Shown here: positions 63,301 to 64,000 of the stretch, piece by piece | How positions within the stretch are numbered: position 1 is the stretch's first letter | Layout of the letters: every line of letters begins with the position of its first letter | Source: a virus | Virus record (IMG/VR): IMGVR_UViG_3300028388_006015 | Coordinates: 1 to 64,000 of that record | DNA: 64,000 nucleotides | Reading direction: 5' to 3' (one strand) | Notes under the pieces: model-generated | The model's database searches: none | Seen by the model: only the letters and a program-made list of their open reading frames with translations | What the model was told of the DNA's origin: nothing | Made by a program: the position numbers and the translations under genes

Positions 63301-64000
63301 AAACTATCTCCGTCAATTTCAAAACTGTAATTATAACCACTACTATCAATTCCTCCACCACCTGCAAATACTCTCCATGCTTGATCAATAAACATACCAA
63401 TAGTATCTTGTGCGGCTGTTATAAAGAAATCTTGCTCTCTTGGTGCAAGTGTATTGGTATCAACAACCTCATCAAGAATAAAAAAGTCATTATCGCACAC
63501 ATTGTAGTATCTGCCACTGCTAATTATATACAATCGCAATTCTGCAGTTGATGAACGAATTGTGTCAGGACCGGCTAATGTAAAAAAACTACATCCTTGA
63601 CGTAAAATGTCTGTACTGTCTGGTGATGTGATTCTAAATGGCGTTCCTAATTCTGTACTTGAACCTCGCACGTAAATAATTTTGCCATCATAACTTGTAT
63701 CGGGAAGTGTTGGAAAGATAATATCAACAGGAGAGCCTGTAAATGCACCGCCATATATAGATATGATGTCGCTCGTGTCAAGAACCTCAATTGGCAATGT
63801 GTAAGAGTCGCCAAACGTTAGTCTTTTATGGAACACACGATTATCTCTAATGTATGGAATCAAAGAAGCAAAAAGGATACCGCCTTGATCTTCAAGATAC
63901 AAAGTGTCATTTTGCACATACATATCGTAGTTCGTTCCAGATGTATCCGTTCCAATGCCATCTTGAATATCAGGTATGTAAATAGCTAAATTCGTCTGAC
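57306..64000 (-). CDS. Giant tail fibre / adhesin, truncated by the window edge
   Basis: At least 2231 codons; the frame runs past base 64000. From the window edge: many DTSG repeat modules, more of them around 60.6-61.5 kb, a beta-helix-like segment with 'GDILFVAENGNNATAE' and Ala-rich linkers near 60.4 kb, a short chaperone-like part with 'FFVDGDFAIHPDAGSNL', a collagen-like 'GPAGPAGSPGADGD' near 57.9 kb, then a carbohydrate-binding-like 'WEGAWSAGTYLINQAV' and a beta-rich C-terminus. This is the kind of modular, trimeric host-recognition protein found in Bacteroidota phages. It is followed by exported lectin-like genes. Internal ATG at 63923 is only a frame internal to a repeat. Confidence 0.85.
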   Translation of the reverse strand, partial: QTNLAIYIPDIQDGIGTDTSGTNYDMYVQNDTLYLEDQGGILFASLIPYIRDNRVFHKRLTFGDSYTLPIEVLDTSDIISIYGGAFTGSPVDIIFPTLPDTSYDGKIIYVRGSSTELGTPFRITSPDSTDILRQGCSFFTLAGPDTIRSSTAELRLYIISSGRYYNVCDNDFFILDEVVDTNTLAPREQDFFITAAQDTIGMFIDQAWRVFAGGGGIDSSGYNYSFEIDGDSLRIIDGQTNFAVYIPDLGVDEQDLSYDAATGLMSITNGVGDTVNVMVGATSSTAGQRGLVPQPQIGQDTMVLFGDGMFKPLSAATVDGDDWGNQVAETGYGISGDGTLGDPLVADTATLNDIYIDNTDTSGYNVSFVIDGDSLRITDGQTSLAVYIPDLQDGVGTDTSGSNYSILLNGTDLETTDQNGTIITDMSSLVGTDSSGSNYSLIIQNDSLKLADQNGTLIVDLSAYLDNTDTSGYNTSFVIDGDSLRLTDGNTNFAVYIPDLQDGIGTDTSGSNYSLILNGTDLELLDQNGTLTADLASLQDGIGTDTSGSNYNFYISNDSLYIQDQNGSFAVILSPYLDNTDTQDLSIDSTGTTIIISLVDGGQVQFEDSVDDADADPTNEYNTSLTLNGTDLELVDGGGTLIQDLASLVGTDTSGSNYSLVIENDSLKIVDQSGLLVVDLSAYLDNTDDQGLTYNGLGDLDIENGTDVDLSDLLDNTDTSGYNISFEIDGDSLRVVDGSTNLAVYIPDLQDGIGVDTSGSNYTLTLNGTQLELTDQNGTLIQDLASLQDGVGVDTSGSNYSIVLNGTDLEVTDQDGTIIVDLLSLVGTDTSGSNYSFVLENDTLKLTDQLGELFVIVADSNGIFDIRNDGNSLPAVMNVNVPEDYWLQFDLNTDAGLSERAIRVVTPYSSDDAVNYYLEGHSPLDSFAIYNFDGGVVIDEISGDLRLDVDSGHEIQLETVKVTSEGVIVPTNASTVARDLWPTLPSVVYDGAFFWNTDLDLFNYWDGTAWQVFPIENTDTSGYNISFEIDGDSLRIIDGSTNLAIYIPDLQDGIGLDTSGSNYSLVLNGTVLELTDQDGTLTEDLASLQDGIGLDTSGSNYNLIIENDTLKITDQDGTLEADLASYLDNTDTSGYNIDMYVDNDTLYLVDGNDTLSTFVGEENYGDILFVAENGNNATAEKGNYLRPWKDPWAAAAAADSSDQIQVLPGRYIATTLTYTGEYPDYDIIKNSATSNNLITAPDLQYYLFEGAEIINASTSPLWYDNNGYGITVLGRGKITIRNDGEIAYMNSTTGKSLIFEAKEIVDTFLTNTTSVPLFELEQGVIANITIDKISTDNFVCQWDGTTGFENTQFNIQRLNQYRQGGFYFLTDTCINQSHEINIGYWNIIDQDFSIFQVTGSHRWENTSLRWNVGNMISDRVSNLTTNGGFDSHVNEYGLFAFDWGTGADTLRNSAIEVNIDQYFGNSPLMQTGYFPNAYCENLFIRYEGEFTYNLDYTGAIDDPLFAPRSFTPPTGATFELRGVFRSVDEATLISSRLNDVTLIGEFTTVGSKPVLQILDPAGGTYTLLDAHLFNDGSVPEVSATTAKTVYVRGAWVPDSTDSDVTFIFYDTPTGGGSPDTSGYNISFEVDGDSLRLVDGESNLAVPIEDLQSDSGGGDDDWRFEGDSTYLSAVYRLGRASIGTADSSYQFFVDGDFAIHPDAGSNLTRFKWEDGDSTLSYSSLFLEAPSSTGGSSFISGSNHLTIGSSDASIFDREKLGAILFGGYESSTFYPMSFIESSAVGNWNGSSRSSDLNFWTTNGLTTQNVMTLQSDGRVELDKYETFNDGVPESLLGFRSSDDDMERHPIAGSAVAGAYLGINDGLDSLKWITPETTIPSSFSFMGAFTTTTSNIASSGTFLSWDTPYETDDSVYTVSGEEITLLDTALYQISFQVAGNGAISRNELTASLHLDEGSGYSSIISTNDYVTRDGNQDDGAVTLTYTQTFNGGDKLKLYAISIEDSGVFNVSDTATYINIMKIEALQGEQGPAGPAGSPGADGDITWEGAWSAGTYLINQAVENDGSAWVCTAASTTEEPGPLASDWDLMASKGDVGGVEDDAYGSGWDGDTANAPSQNAVYDYLEKLTNKLLTGNITGSTITLDMEGYYNASYYITNTGNNDCTLTINNEVTLAGTAPVYNFHFSGMSADTDITFPSEFNSLDGTDLGTITIATEAMVTCYGNSGVYKCLTTIE
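60580..64000 (-). repeat. DTSG-type protein repeats within the giant fibre
   Basis: Roughly 18 units of 30-40 residues by my count, including one in the partial end and one outlying unit near 59.1 kb, share D-T/S-S-G-x-N at the start (for example 'GTDTSGSNYSLVLNGTDLEL' and 'NTDTSGYNISFEIDGDSLRI'). DNA copies diverge at synonymous positions, so amplification is old. A related but distinct 'NTDTQDLSIDSTGTTIIISL' unit lies near 62.2 kb. Likely forms a long beta-solenoid shaft. Confidence 0.8.

Noticed and set aside
60580-63990. CRISPR or satellite array in the repeated 60-64 kb region
   Set aside because: The repeats are coding, in frame and synonymously diverged, with no constant spacer length.
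1-64000. tRNA genes, integrase and lysogeny genes
   Set aside because: No cloverleaf with a T-loop box outside coding sequence, and no tyrosine or serine recombinase signature, was found by reading.

Overview
The window is about 64 kb of a contractile-tailed (myovirus) phage genome. The host is most likely a member of the Bacteroidota, probably a flavobacterium-like marine or aquatic bacterium. Four things point that way. Translation starts lack Shine-Dalgarno sequences and sit behind A-rich leaders. The DNA is AT-rich. Two exported proteins have Bacteroidota-style signal peptides ending in SQQ or AQA. The giant fibre is built from DTSG/NTDTQDL-type repeats typical of that phylum. Every convincing gene reads on the minus strand except a lectin-like fragment at positions 1-530, which looks like a chimeric join. 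Genes are packed tightly, with many 1-20 nt overlaps, so the transcription order runs from high to low coordinates.

Layout from right to left. 57.3-64 kb: a giant fibre gene, still open at the window edge. 54.8-57.3 kb: two exported proteins (one lectin-like), an unknown protein and a holin-like membrane protein. 46.2-54.7 kb: head module with portal, a membrane-anchored PAS protein, a spanin-like protein, a MuF-type minor head protein, a ParB-like/Nudix protein, protease-scaffold and major capsid protein. The capsid gene is interrupted by a perfect 41-bp tandem duplication. 39.5-46.2 kb: head-tail connectors, tail sheath, tail tube and tail chaperones. 25.2-39.6 kb: tape measure, baseplate hub, spike, wedge, J-like proteins, Ig-like proteins and a collar-domain short fibre. 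21-25.2 kb: HNH protein, DnaQ-like exonuclease and large terminase among small unknown genes. 0.5-21 kb: replication, recombination and nucleotide metabolism.

The left half encodes its own replisome and recombination set: a DnaB-like helicase, a DnaG-like primase, a DnaE-type polymerase, a putative single-strand-binding protein with an acidic tail, bacterial-type RecA, an SbcC/SbcD (gp46/gp47) pair and a RuvC-like resolvase. Inside this block is a 7-deazaguanine DNA-modification cluster: QueD, QueE, FolE, a dCTP deaminase/dUTPase-family enzyme, a conserved protein of unknown role, a P-loop kinase and a DpdA-like transglycosylase. QueC is not in the window. The phage may therefore insert a precursor such as 7-carboxy-7-deazaguanine, or borrow QueC from the host or from genes outside the window.

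Stable hairpins followed by U-rich tracts lie after several genes expected to be highly expressed (the SSB-like protein, a histone-H1-like protein and the tail tube) and after the last tail gene. A tetraloop hairpin without a clear U tract follows the capsid gene. I recognised no endolysin, sliding clamp, sigma factor, RNA polymerase, integrase, tRNA or CRISPR array in the window. No gene-free stretch exceeds about 160 bases. All functional calls come from motifs read by eye, without database searches.
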